Source: an uncultured Clostridia bacterium (GTDB lineage: Bacteria; Bacillota; Clostridia; Christensenellales; DTU072). From it: 14,282 nucleotides of DNA. Location of the stretch: the NCBI GenBank assembly GCA_934274515.1, contig CAKQTC010000020.1:1-14282 (forward strand), in the 5' to 3' direction. Each line of letters opens with the position of its first letter. The first letter of the stretch is position 1. This document shows, one piece after another, positions 1 through 8,438 of this stretch. The translations under genes and the position numbers were made by a program. The notes under the pieces were generated by a model that worked only from the letters and a program-made list of their open reading frames with translations, had not been told where the DNA came from and did no database searches.

Positions 1-943
1 TACAGGTCGTTTTGGCCGCCAGAGATATGAGTTTGTCCGCTGGAAAAGTCATATCATGGTACTTCCATTCAGAAGGAAAAATAAAGTCTGGTACCTTTTT
101 CCCCTCTGTCCTTGCCTGCGCTGTATACTCCAGCGAATTCTCATCAAAAAGTGCTGCCAGATGATGTTCAAGGCTCTTGCCCGCCCTGCTTTTACGTCTG
201 TTCAATACTCTGTTCGCCAGCGCAGTGAAATCATCAACGCTGTCAAAGCCTCTGCGCAAGAAGCCTCCATACTCAACATTTTCTATCGCGCGAAACAGTT
301 TGAATTCCTCATCTGTCCAGTTGATCAACTGCTGATCCGGATTATCCCAAGAAAGGATTTTTTCCTTAAACAGGCGACTTCTCAATACTCTGGCTTCGGC
401 AGACATCTGCTCTGTTGTTGGAAATGCATGATTCTCACGAAGCATTTTTTCAGCCAGCTGTTTCAGCTCAAGTTCATGAGATTCTTCTGTAACAGGAATA
501 TAATTGATCAGCGCATTGGTTTGCGTCGGGCTGATTCCGAGAACCTGCATAAACTCATCTATTTCTGCGTCAGTATCCAGGAAGAAGCCAGAGTAATCTT
601 CCCAGTCCTGCTCCGTCAATACAAAGAGAGAGCCGGCCTGATCAGGACGAAGAAAATTGAAATTGCGTCCAAAAGAAGTAATTCGCAATTCTCTCTTGCT
701 GCTGTAGTAGGTAAACCGGCTGGTTGTTACCATTCCATCCGGCCATGTGATTTTAACTTCTCTTTTCAAGATGCCGGTACTTGGCAGGTACTCTTGAAAC
801 ATCATACCGGAAGCACTTTTAGAAACCAGTATGCCGGATTGATGTCCACCCGTTGCGCCTGTATCATTCGCTGATAAAAATTTGCAAAAAGAATTTCTGG
901 CACCTTTCACTGACTTGATAGCCAATTCACTCGCTTTCGGCAT
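1..943 (-). CDS. EcoRII-type restriction endonuclease, partial (3' end beyond window)
   Basis: Translating the minus strand from ATG 943 gives 314 uninterrupted residues running off the window; EcoRII itself is about 400 aa, so roughly the last quarter is missing. Residues 10-45 contain the EcoRII N-terminal effector-domain signature SANDTGATGGHQ (24-35). Residues ~250-314 match the C-terminal PD-(D/E)XK catalytic domain: RAGKSLEHHLAALF, then TEGKKVPDFIFP with candidate metal-binding Asp286, then AAKTTC with candidate catalytic Lys311 at the very edge. EcoRII is a Type IIE enzyme that cuts before CCWGG and needs two sites; that specificity is inferred here from family and from the neighbouring M.EcoRII-like methylase. 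AGGAGG at 952-957 lies 8 nt before the ATG, and the gene follows the methylase stop by 26 bp, so the two are probably cotranscribed. The window edge prevents checking that the reading frame stays intact. Confidence 0.9.
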   Translation of the reverse strand, partial: MPKASELAIKSVKGARNSFCKFLSANDTGATGGHQSGILVSKSASGMMFQEYLPSTGILKREVKITWPDGMVTTSRFTYYSSKRELRITSFGRNFNFLRPDQAGSLFVLTEQDWEDYSGFFLDTDAEIDEFMQVLGISPTQTNALINYIPVTEESHELELKQLAEKMLRENHAFPTTEQMSAEARVLRSRLFKEKILSWDNPDQQLINWTDEEFKLFRAIENVEYGGFLRRGFDSVDDFTALANRVLNRRKSRAGKSLEHHLAALFDENSLEYTAQARTEGKKVPDFIFPSEWKYHDMTFPADKLISLAAKTTC

Positions 944-951
944 ATCAGACG

Positions 952-957
952 CCTCCT
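952..957 (-). promoter_or_regulatory. Ribosome binding site of the EcoRII-like nuclease
   Basis: Perfect AGGAGG, 8 nt upstream of ATG 943, in the 26-bp gap after the methylase stop. It fixes the start of the nuclease gene and suggests efficient independent initiation rather than translational coupling. Confidence 0.75.
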
Positions 958-969
958 GCCCGAAAAAAT

Positions 970-2091
970 TCAATCGGTTACATGATTTCCTTTTCTTAAG
1001 TCAAAAAGTTTTTTTACGACCAGCTCTGCCACATTTGCCATCAATGGCATGACGACGGAATTTCCGAATTGTCTATAAGCCTGTGTATCTGATACTGGAA
1101 TCTTAAAGCTATCTGGAAATCCCATCAGTCTTGCACATTCTCTCGGCGTCAATCGTCTGGGATTCTTACCTTCCTGTTCAATCAGTATTTCCGATCCATC
1201 CTTGTAATATCTTGCGCTTAGAGTTCTGGTTACTCCATCCAGCGGTGCCAATCCATAACCGAATCCATTCCCTTTGGCTTTGTGTTTGGCAGCATAGTTC
1301 TGCAGATATGACCACAGCTTATCCGACAGAGTATACTTTGACTCCACATGATCCATCAGAATATCAGCCACCACCGGTTTCGGCTCTACCGGAGTGATAT
1401 CAAATTCAAAATCAATATCATTTCCAAATCTTTCCCGATCAAATCCCACAATCAGGATTCTTTCTCTATGCTGAGGAACAAAGTTCTGTCCATCAAGAAT
1501 TGCCGTAAAAACCTGATAATTCAATTCTTCCAACGATTCCATAATGACTTTGAATGTGTTCCCATGATCGTGACTCTTCAAATTTTTTACATTTTCAAGC
1601 ATAAAGGCCGATGGCCTGCGAGCCTTCAGAATACGGCAGACATCAAAGAAAAGTGTCCCCTGTGTCTTGTCTTCAAAGCCGGTGGCTCTTCCCATACTTT
1701 TCTTCTTGGAGACGCCGGCAATACTGAATGGCTGACAGGGAAAGCCTGCGACAAGTATGTCATGTCTGGGGATACTGCGGGCATCGACTCTTGTAATGTC
1801 ACCATCCGGCAGCTCGCCAAAATTGGCAAAATAGGTCTGCTGGCTATACTTGTTCCACTCAGAGGAGTAAAGGCACTTGCCTCCTGCGGATTCATAAGCA
1901 AGGCGCATGCCGCCGATTCCGGCAAACAAATCGATGAAAGTAAACTTACCTTTTTTCTTATCCTCTACCTTCATCAGTTTTTCCCGCAATGCATTAACAG
2001 CAAAATCCTGCATCGTTTCTCCATCTGCAGCAAGGCGACTTTCTATAAGAGCCAAAATATCATTATCCAACGTAACAGTAATCTTTTTCAT
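970..2091 (-). CDS. C5-cytosine DNA methyltransferase, M.EcoRII/Dcm type, with N-terminal RHH-like segment
   Basis: 373 aa. All main C5-MTase motifs are present: I DLFAGIGG (54-61), IV FPCQPFS (117-123, catalytic Cys119), VI ENVKN (166-170), VIII QHRERI (207-212), target recognition region ~213-310, IX RRLTPRECARLMGFPDSF (312-329) and X QFGNSVVMPL (341-350). Motif IV to VI strongly resembles M.EcoRII/Dcm (AGVSKK..GRA.GFE...QGTLFFDV), which methylates the inner C of CCWGG; the same type serves as DrmMII in class 2 DISARM. Residues 1-45 (MKKITVTLDNDILALIESRL followed by an alpha-helical stretch) look like a ribbon-helix-helix DNA-binding segment, not the N-terminus of Dcm. The start is supported by GGAGG at 2096-2100, 4 nt before ATG. 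Immediately downstream is the cognate nuclease. Predicted roles are self-marking and, through the N-terminus, autoregulation; the latter is inference. Confidence 0.93.
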   Translation of the reverse strand: MKKITVTLDNDILALIESRLAADGETMQDFAVNALREKLMKVEDKKKGKFTFIDLFAGIGGMRLAYESAGGKCLYSSEWNKYSQQTYFANFGELPDGDITRVDARSIPRHDILVAGFPCQPFSIAGVSKKKSMGRATGFEDKTQGTLFFDVCRILKARRPSAFMLENVKNLKSHDHGNTFKVIMESLEELNYQVFTAILDGQNFVPQHRERILIVGFDRERFGNDIDFEFDITPVEPKPVVADILMDHVESKYTLSDKLWSYLQNYAAKHKAKGNGFGYGLAPLDGVTRTLSARYYKDGSEILIEQEGKNPRRLTPRECARLMGFPDSFKIPVSDTQAYRQFGNSVVMPLMANVAELVVKKLFDLRKGNHVTD

Positions 2092-2128
2092 TATTCCTCC
2101 GGGAATTATTTTCTATATATTTCTTCCC

Positions 2129-2157
2129 AGTTTATCATAAAACAGTTGGATTATCAA
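2129..2157 (-). promoter_or_regulatory. Candidate sigma-A promoter for the methylase-nuclease pair
   Basis: On the minus strand, TTGATA (2157-2152) and TAAACT (2134-2129) are separated by 17 nt, about 37 bp upstream of the methylase ATG. The -35 matches TTGACA at five of six positions and the -10 matches TATAAT at four. A TTATCA direct repeat on the plus strand (2132-2137 and 2151-2156, 19 bp apart) overlaps both boxes and could be an operator. Such matches also arise by chance in AT-rich DNA. Confidence 0.35.
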
Positions 2158-2171
2158 AAGCAGAATAAAGC

Positions 2172-2200
2172 AGGAAATGCCTCACATCAAGACATTTCCT
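2172..2200. repeat. Short inverted repeat, possible weak terminator or operator
   Basis: Perfect 8-bp arms AGGAAATG (2172-2179) and CATTTCCT (2193-2200) flank a 13-nt loop. It lies 20 bp past the stop of the helicase remnant and upstream of the methylase promoter candidate. Read on the minus strand, the stem is followed by GCTTTATTCTGCTTTT, only loosely U-rich, so termination would be inefficient. An operator is the alternative. Confidence 0.4.
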
Positions 2201-2220
2201 TAACCATTAGAAGTGGACAC

Positions 2221-3054
2221 TTACGTGATAATCTTTGCAATACACTTCATTTTTCTCCCAAATTGTGTGCGAATTTTTCGAGATTCATTTAAACTGCTGA
2301 CCTTTGCATCAGTTTTCCCAAGAATAACGGCACAATCATTCGCGGACATCGTAGAAATTACATGCAACTCAAGCCTTGCTCTGGATGCTCCCACATAAAA
2401 CAGAAGCTTGCCGTCATCGTCAAAAGTTTCCGCATCAAAATCTACAAGTATGACGCAATCCGCCTGCAGTCCTTTAAACTTCCGGCAGGATGTAAAAAGA
2501 TATTGACCACTGTAATAAAGCCTGTTATCCTTTTCCTGCATCTGATCAGAATCAGACAAAACGCTTTTTACTTCTGTTTTCATTGTCAGAATAACTATAT
2601 CATGATATTCTCTTTGCTCGAATTTCCGTATGGATTCATCTACTGCGCGAAACACACCTGCCAGATCCCCCGCAAAATACATCACAGGGCTGCAGCCAGC
2701 CACTGCATTTTCAGACATCTCCAGTGTTTCATCTGATATGAGTTGAATCGATGTTCATGCAATATTTTCTGTATTTCTGCAGTTTTTATAAAGAGTCAAT
2801 TTACAATCAGCCTCTCTGATCACTCTGGAAATTCGGCTACTCTGGATCATTTGAAGCTTATCATAAAATATATAAAAGGAACCACTGGCATTCTGCGCAA
2901 TCTGACACAATGCTTCCAAGATCCAATTCCCTTCGATATCCTCCAGACAAAAGTCCTGCCCTTAATCGACGATTATGTTGGCTGTAAGCCCTGCTTTTCT
3001 CAGATAATTGGCTTTCCCTTCATACGGCATGCCTGCAAATACATCAGTTCTTTT
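2221..3054 (-). pseudogene. C-terminal half of an SF1 (UvrD-like) helicase, degenerate
   Basis: One minus-strand frame runs from 3054 to the stop at 2221 and reads as the second half of an SF1 helicase, except for two in-frame stops. TAA at 2964-2962 replaces the expected Glu of the Walker B box (IIVD-stop-GQDF, normally DEGQDF). TGA at 2757-2755 interrupts the segment after CRNTENIA. In order one sees: the Walker B region, motif III-like GSFYIFYDKLQMI, motif IV-like LTLYKNCRNT, motif V FKGLQADCVILVDFD, and motif VI LLFYVGASRARLELHVI. The last 165 codons (2718-2221) are open and could be read as a small protein, but no good ribosome site precedes ATG 2718. The Walker A half is absent: upstream in this frame there are several stops before drmB is reached. 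The remnant sits just after drmB, where some DISARM loci carry drmC; it has no phospholipase D motif. Function is almost certainly lost. Confidence 0.85.
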
Positions 3055-3200
3055 TCAAGATTTCCTTCTAGCGTATCATCGCACATATTGAGAAGATTAT
3101 CCCAGACGGTTTCATTGAAATCCTCGCCAGACAATAACATTCCTTTATCCACGCAGGTAAGGCTGCTGGGTGTTTGCCCCGACTTTAATCTCGTTTCTGC
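3000..3200 (-). pseudogene. Gene fragment of unknown family directly after drmB
   Basis: Straight after the drmB TAG, and in the same frame, 66 codons remain open to a TGA at 3002-3000. The peptide contains SGEDFNETVWDNLLNMCDD and LEKELMYLQACRMKGKP, which is compositionally normal coding sequence. It lies in a different frame from the helicase remnant that begins at 3054. No convincing start or ribosome site is visible. It could be the end of another gene lost by deletion, part of the N-terminal half of the helicase after a frameshift, or a former DrmB extension. I do not recognise the family. Confidence 0.4.
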
Positions 3201-5150
3201 CTAAAAATCTTCTGCAGCAGAGCCCAGATCTCCCAGCTCAAAAAATCCAGAGATATTCCCAGCTTCATCATGCCGGCCGACAACTGCCACCCGATCAAGC
3301 AGGCAGTTAAACGATTCACAGCAGGTCTCCGGCAATAAAGCACAGGCATGACAAGCTGCATAATTTAAAGAATTATATCCCTGTGTTGTAGATTCGATAC
3401 ATAACGGATCCGACGAACACCATTTTGCCTGATCAAGCATGTTTTTCAAAACCTTTTCTATGATATCTGTTTCCGCCATACGTACCAGGCCGCCGAGGCT
3501 TCCATCAGACGCAGTTGATGAGGTATATAAAAGAATACCTGCCATCGGTTTTACTCTTCCAGGATATGTCGAATAAATCCTTTCTTTGATTGATGCTTCC
3601 GAATAGCCACATTCCTGCGTAATCTGTCTGATGAGCAAATGAGACAATGTATGCAATAAAACGTATGGTTCAGAAAACACTTTCTGCATGACACTGCCCG
3701 CCGGAATCCGCTGGTACATGGCTCTGTACCGGTCAGAATTACGAACGATTGCTGCCCATTTGTCCAAGGTATCCATATTCAGCTGGAAGAAAATCCCCTC
3801 TCCATATAAATTGATTCCAGGCAGCCATTCCGTTTTTTTAATGCTCGGCTCTATATATCCCATTGGATGGAGTTCTCGATTGAACGCTTTCAGCTTCTCT
3901 GTTTCCTGATTGTTTGCATCTGTTGGATCCAGTGACAGCACTCTTCGGAATCCTACCAGCGCCATCACTTCCCGCAGTTTATGCACTTTCACAATCTTTT
4001 CAAAAAACGGTGCAAAGGCTTCCGGTACAGCAGATGATTCGATATGGAAATTCCTATCTTCATAATCCCCACCGCAGAGCGCGTCATATTCATCTTCACG
4101 CAATTTTTCATAAGAATAATCTTCATTGCTTGCATCGCCTGCAGCGCTGTATCTTTCAAATTTTTCTTTGACTGCACAAAGGCCATACTTAGCTAAATAT
4201 TCTTTAAGATCAGAATTTATTGCTCCCAGAAGCACCGGCATTGAAACAGCCGGAGCCTTTTTAATTTCTTGATACAATTTAAGCAATTCCGGGTGATCAT
4301 CCAGCAGCTGATAGAAAGGATCCCTGCACTCAGGGATCGTCAAAGCACTCCTGATGACTGAGTAATACACATTAGAAGCGCCACGCTGCAGTGCATGCAT
4401 TCCCGCGATACAGTCTTTTTCCCAGACCTCTTTGCTCTTTCCGCCCCACGGTCTTTTCCCATTGCACTTGTACCCCCGAAGTGCATTGGCAGACATGCAC
4501 CCTTCCATGGAACGTTCTTTCCCGCACGTATCACAATGAATAATAATACTTTCCAGTCCACCAGAAGTGTTATTGAATCGAATCTTTAATTTATGATCCA
4601 ACTGTGTCTTGCCACGATGTACCCACCAGTTAAACGGAAAGTCCTCGATATGCCCATTTATGCAGGCCGCAACAAATCTGGATGGAATCAATTTGTGTTT
4701 TTTCCCACAGTGCCGGCAGGTAGTAAAATCATCATCCCCACTCCCCAGCTTCCAATAGACATCCAGTCTTCCGCAGGCAGGGCAGAAGTGCATATAGGGA
4801 AATCGAAAAGCGTATACATCCTGCGAAAGATGATTGCTGCTATTTTTATTACTTTCCATTGTTTTGGGCGCGAGAAAATATCGGACGCCAAGCAGATGCT
4901 CTAAATTCCTGTCATGAATTTTGGCAGACTCCGGAATTCGTTTTTGCTGATTTGAATTCTTATAGGCTCTTTCCCATAAATCAGCCGACGCAATAATACC
5001 GGAGAATTTTTCAAGATCTACGACGGCTCCTGGACCAAAAGTTGTAATGATCTGGCTTTTCCTCAGTTCGCCTGCCGGCAACGGTGCACTCCACTCAGTT
5101 CTCTCTTCACTTGAGTTCCTTTTTTTTAGCGGCTTTTTGGTGAAACCCAT
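3201..5150 (-). CDS. drmB: DISARM protein DrmB (DUF1998)
   Basis: 649 aa, typical for DrmB. The N-terminus has the family-like LRKSQIITTFGPGAVVDLEKF (29-49). Putative zinc pairs follow: Cys123/126 and Cys145/148 (CPAC...CRHC), then Cys206/209 (CDTCG). The C-terminal DUF1998 region is clear: LLHTLSHLLIRQI (498-510), LLYTSSTASDGSLGGL (540-555), and a Cys-rich end with Cys578, Cys584, Cys600/603 (ACHAC) and Cys610/611 (LLPETCCESFNCLLDR). In characterised DISARM, DrmB pairs with DrmA to bind DNA. The start is supported by AAAGGAG 7 nt before ATG, overlapping the drmA stop; the gap is only 11 bp, so the two genes are one transcriptional and probably coupled unit. The reading frame is intact. The assignment to DrmB is confident; which DISARM class it belongs to is not settled by the sequence. 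Confidence 0.92.
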   Translation of the reverse strand: MGFTKKPLKKRNSSEERTEWSAPLPAGELRKSQIITTFGPGAVVDLEKFSGIIASADLWERAYKNSNQQKRIPESAKIHDRNLEHLLGVRYFLAPKTMESNKNSSNHLSQDVYAFRFPYMHFCPACGRLDVYWKLGSGDDDFTTCRHCGKKHKLIPSRFVAACINGHIEDFPFNWWVHRGKTQLDHKLKIRFNNTSGGLESIIIHCDTCGKERSMEGCMSANALRGYKCNGKRPWGGKSKEVWEKDCIAGMHALQRGASNVYYSVIRSALTIPECRDPFYQLLDDHPELLKLYQEIKKAPAVSMPVLLGAINSDLKEYLAKYGLCAVKEKFERYSAAGDASNEDYSYEKLREDEYDALCGGDYEDRNFHIESSAVPEAFAPFFEKIVKVHKLREVMALVGFRRVLSLDPTDANNQETEKLKAFNRELHPMGYIEPSIKKTEWLPGINLYGEGIFFQLNMDTLDKWAAIVRNSDRYRAMYQRIPAGSVMQKVFSEPYVLLHTLSHLLIRQITQECGYSEASIKERIYSTYPGRVKPMAGILLYTSSTASDGSLGGLVRMAETDIIEKVLKNMLDQAKWCSSDPLCIESTTQGYNSLNYAACHACALLPETCCESFNCLLDRVAVVGRHDEAGNISGFFELGDLGSAAEDF

Positions 5151-5161
5151 AGCAGACTCCT

Positions 5162-8100
5162 TTAGTTATTGTAAACATAAACGCCAGACGTTTCGTCAAC
5201 CGTTCTCATGCTGTTCATTGTGCTGAATTCTTCTCCGCTGTTATCATCTTTTAGGAGATAATACTTATCACGGGAAGATTTTTTGATATAAGAGCAGCTT
5301 TCCTTCATGGAATTCCAGCAATCAATAAATTCATCCAGTCGTGCTTCCACCAGATCAGTTGCCCTTGGATCAACCGCTTTTACACGATTTAAAATAATAC
5401 TTTTAGCCTTCTTCACAACCGGCAAATCCAATCTGAACAATTCCGCCTTGTTATTCGGTTGCAATTTCAAATCCAAATATCTGCATAATGTAACGAATAC
5501 CGCATGTACGCCTTTCAATACTGCCTGGTCTGAAAACGGAGTCAGGCTGGTTGCTTCCACATATCGATACATGCCCGCGTGATACTTTAAAAACTGTTCA
5601 TAATGGCTTCGATCACGTGAACGGCTTGCATTGTACAATGCAAGCACAAGTCCTGGATTTTTTCGCCCCACGCGACTTGTAGCCTGGATATACTCCGAAT
5701 TGGTCTTCGGCTGTCCGACAACAACCATGGTTCCCAGCCTTGACACATCCACACCAACCGATATCATATTGGATGAAGCCACGCAATCTATGACATTGTC
5801 TGTTTTGTTTTCATCAGTAATAGAATACTCAAGCCTTGATAAAATTCCTGCGACCTCATCAGAGCCTTTTCTACTTGTCAGTTCTGCAAAACAGGACGGA
5901 TACTTGACGTCCTGCATTTCCTGTATATGTTTAAATTTCGTATCCCGTAGATATTCAAATCGACCTCTGACGTCGTCTTCCAGTTGCGTTAATGAATTGC
6001 CCAGCTCTCTGATGCTGTTGAAATAGCAGACCATCGTCCAGTAGTTATCCGCAACTCCCCGCTCAAACTGATCACGGTACAGCAAACTTCTTGTAGCAAA
6101 GAAGAGCGCCGCCTGCACACGAATCAATGTAGTAGCTAATGTAGCACTGCTGCTCATAATGCCGCAATAAAGTCTTGCCGGTTTTTCAGTCATTTTAGAC
6201 TTGAAGGCGAAGAAAGAATCATCTGTTGTCAGTCCCTGCGGAGGGAATTGGGAATAGTTTCTTCCATACAACTGTTCAATTTGATAGGCTGCATTCGATA
6301 CTGTTGCAGTAGAAGCAATGATTTTTGGACCAATCCCCTGCGCTGTTGTACACAGCGCATTGACAGCCGTTTCATACAGACCAACCATACTTCCCAGTGG
6401 TCCTGAGATCAAATGCATTTCGTCCTGAATAATCAATTCTGGCGGGCAGTTGGGTGCTGCATGCTCCCTATCAAACAAAGCAGCTGCCTGATCCTGTTTG
6501 GGGAGCTGCGCGAATTTATCAACCGTAGATACGATAAAAGTTGGTTTGTGGGCATAGATGTCTTCATCCACCAGATGAATTGGCAACACACCGTGATTGA
6601 AACGCTGAGAAATGCAATCTGGATTTTCGCAATGAACTTCAAGCCTGCGCGAAGTTTCATTAACCTCATAATTTGTCTCATTGATCGGCTGTCCGCACCA
6701 TGGGCAGCATTTTAAGAGACAGGGACTCCCGCTTTGATTGCTCACTCGGCTGAATGAATCTGTCTTTACTTTTTGCAAAAAGTCATCTGCATCTGCTAAT
6801 TTATTAGGAGTTAATCCATTCCCCACCCAGAGTCCAATACCGATTTCCCCATCACTGATGTTCTCCTTCAGATTCAAATCATTGCACGCCATGATCATCA
6901 TTGACGCTCGTTCAAACTGCTGCAGGGTAAGAAGTCGTAAAGTATACCGCATAAAAACTGCAGTGGTCTTGTCATGCCGATTTCTCATCCGTCTTAGAAG
7001 AATGGTAAAAGCCGCTATACCAAGGTACGCTTCTGTTTTACCCCCGCCAGTAGGAAACCACAGTAAATCCACTACATCTCTGGTATCATCTGACGGATCG
7101 ATAATACCAGCAATTTCATGCAGAAAAAACGCAAGCTGGAATGGATACCAGTTGATATCTCTGTCATCGTTCTCCGTGCCATAAAGCTTCACCCCAGACT
7201 GCTTTCTCTGCATATACATGACTTGGTTGGCCAATTGAAAGGCTCTCCATGGCGCACGTGCTTTCCCCGATGCCTTCGCAGCAATTTGCAGCAGCTCGAC
7301 AGACTTACGCATCCTTTGAAGAGCGGTGGAACACTTTTTTATATTTCCTTCTGCAGTTTTGACCAGCTTCTTATCCAGCGAAAAAATCCCCTTCTCGCTC
7401 TTTTCAATCCATTTGCCATAACGATCAAGGAAATCATTCAGCCCATCAATAATTCGGGCAGAGTCCGCTTCCATAAGGAACTTCATGTTGAATGTCTGAT
7501 TGTCTTTGAAAATGACTGGCCGCATCTGACACAAATTATATTCCGGCATAAAGGCCATGCGAACCCAGTGCGGAGTATTTCCATGATCAAGATCCCACTC
7601 CACAGAGCAGCCATGCCCTTGACCAAAGCATGGATAGTCATGGTATAGCAGCTGCATTTCCAGCGTTTCCTCGTCATTGCTGATACTTCCGTTGGTCGGA
7701 ATTTTTACGAAAGTCCCTTCTTCACCTTCCACTGACAGCTGAACTTGAAACAATATATTTTTAATGGTCTCTTCTTTGGAAGTATGGGAATCCATTTCTT
7801 CAATGACATTTTTATTGATCAACGTCAATGTAACAATGGTATCATCACCAGCAGATACCTTTCTCAGCCAGTGCATATGAAGCCACACGTTATCTTTTAT
7901 CAAAAAATAACGGCTCCCATAATTCTCTACAGGAATATCAAACTTTCGACCCCAGTTCTGCGGCTCTCTGCACCATTCAGCGCTTTTGTCCGTATTGCCA
8001 TCCGTATTCTCATGACGATACCAGGCCCAGGACACCTTACAGTCAAAAGAGGGAGCCTCTGCTCTCACCGTGAATGTGATACCTGCAGAACTCTGCCTGA

Positions 8101-8386
8101 CCGCATTGCTGAATGCCAGTGGATTATCCTGCATATCTTCTGCTCTGGTAAAAATATGATCACTCCGATTGATTACAGAATCGTCTTCCCTATCAGCCTC
8201 TTCAGCGACCATACTGCCCGATCCTTCTGGTGCATCAGGTCTCTGCGGATATAATTTACCCATGATATAGTAGCGTTCCGGATTCTCATGTAAAACTTCA
8301 TCAGCCGAGATTGGACCGATCAAGTCTTTACGCAGAATATCAACTATATTTTCCCTCGCATCATAAAATTTCTCATATCCAGACAT
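5162..8386 (-). CDS. drmA: DISARM SF2 helicase DrmA
   Basis: 1074 aa from ATG 8386. An upstream TTG (8407) extends the frame, but GGAGG at 8393-8397, 6 nt before ATG 8386, fixes the start. Residues 1-~430 form a large N-terminal domain without recognised motifs. The helicase core follows: Walker A PTGGGKT (445-451), Walker B QDEMH (654-658), motif III STAT (692-695), and motif VI QATSRVGR (901-908) preceded by SVGVDVSRLG. Between motifs I and II are four cysteines, Cys561/564 (CPWC) and Cys586/591 (CENPDC), a likely zinc ribbon. The QDEMH box and the VGVDVSRLGTMVVVGQPKTNSEYIQATSR stretch (given here by its ends, ~876-902) are characteristic of DrmA-like proteins. DrmA is the core motor of DISARM, translocating on DNA with DrmB to sense incoming unmodified DNA. 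It lies 158 bp downstream of the UvrD-like gene, separated by a hairpin, and 11 bp before drmB. No frame defects. Confidence 0.92.
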   Translation of the reverse strand: MSGYEKFYDARENIVDILRKDLIGPISADEVLHENPERYYIMGKLYPQRPDAPEGSGSMVAEEADREDDSVINRSDHIFTRAEDMQDNPLAFSNAVRQSSAGITFTVRAEAPSFDCKVSWAWYRHENTDGNTDKSAEWCREPQNWGRKFDIPVENYGSRYFLIKDNVWLHMHWLRKVSAGDDTIVTLTLINKNVIEEMDSHTSKEETIKNILFQVQLSVEGEEGTFVKIPTNGSISNDEETLEMQLLYHDYPCFGQGHGCSVEWDLDHGNTPHWVRMAFMPEYNLCQMRPVIFKDNQTFNMKFLMEADSARIIDGLNDFLDRYGKWIEKSEKGIFSLDKKLVKTAEGNIKKCSTALQRMRKSVELLQIAAKASGKARAPWRAFQLANQVMYMQRKQSGVKLYGTENDDRDINWYPFQLAFFLHEIAGIIDPSDDTRDVVDLLWFPTGGGKTEAYLGIAAFTILLRRMRNRHDKTTAVFMRYTLRLLTLQQFERASMMIMACNDLNLKENISDGEIGIGLWVGNGLTPNKLADADDFLQKVKTDSFSRVSNQSGSPCLLKCCPWCGQPINETNYEVNETSRRLEVHCENPDCISQRFNHGVLPIHLVDEDIYAHKPTFIVSTVDKFAQLPKQDQAAALFDREHAAPNCPPELIIQDEMHLISGPLGSMVGLYETAVNALCTTAQGIGPKIIASTATVSNAAYQIEQLYGRNYSQFPPQGLTTDDSFFAFKSKMTEKPARLYCGIMSSSATLATTLIRVQAALFFATRSLLYRDQFERGVADNYWTMVCYFNSIRELGNSLTQLEDDVRGRFEYLRDTKFKHIQEMQDVKYPSCFAELTSRKGSDEVAGILSRLEYSITDENKTDNVIDCVASSNMISVGVDVSRLGTMVVVGQPKTNSEYIQATSRVGRKNPGLVLALYNASRSRDRSHYEQFLKYHAGMYRYVEATSLTPFSDQAVLKGVHAVFVTLCRYLDLKLQPNNKAELFRLDLPVVKKAKSIILNRVKAVDPRATDLVEARLDEFIDCWNSMKESCSYIKKSSRDKYYLLKDDNSGEEFSTMNSMRTVDETSGVYVYNN

Positions 8387-8392
8387 ATCTGG

Positions 8393-8397
8393 CCTCC
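8393..8397 (-). promoter_or_regulatory. Ribosome binding site deciding the drmA start
   Basis: GGAGG (within TGGAGGCC) lies 6 nt before ATG 8386. It argues against the upstream TTG at 8407, which has no such site in front of it, and removes seven residues from the longest possible protein. Confidence 0.7.
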
Positions 8398-8414
8398 ATC
8401 CGCACAAATAAGGT

Positions 8415-8438
8415 ACTGATTAAGGAAACACTGATTAA
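8415..8438. repeat. Direct repeat ACTGATTAA next to the spacer hairpin
   Basis: ACTGATTAA occurs at 8415-8423 and again at 8430-8438, separated by GGAAAC, and the second copy abuts the left hairpin arm. It could be an end of a small mobile element or a protein-binding site. Nothing else in the window clarifies it. Confidence 0.4.

Noticed and set aside
56..874. Plus-strand open frame of 272 codons
   Set aside because: It is the antisense of the EcoRII-like nuclease, whose minus-strand frame has clear motifs and a perfect ribosome site; the plus-strand protein shows no family signature.
1348..2292. Plus-strand open frame of 314 codons
   Set aside because: Antisense to the methylase, whose catalytic motifs are all on the minus strand.
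2221..3054. Remnant as drmC
   Set aside because: It carries SF1 helicase motifs V and VI and no HKD phospholipase D motif.
2743..3204. Plus-strand open frame of 153 codons across the pseudogene region
   Set aside because: The minus strand here carries recognisable SF1 helicase motifs; the plus-strand product shows none and is best explained as a shadow of the remnant.
5151..5160. AGCAGACTCC at the drmB ribosome site repeats ten bases of the hairpin arm (8480-8489), suggesting RNA pairing
   Set aside because: A shared 10-mer is expected by chance many times in 14 kb, and no flanking extension is seen.
8387..8407. Longer drmA starting at TTG 8407
   Set aside because: No ribosome site before TTG; GGAGG is placed correctly for ATG 8386 and lies inside the would-be extension.
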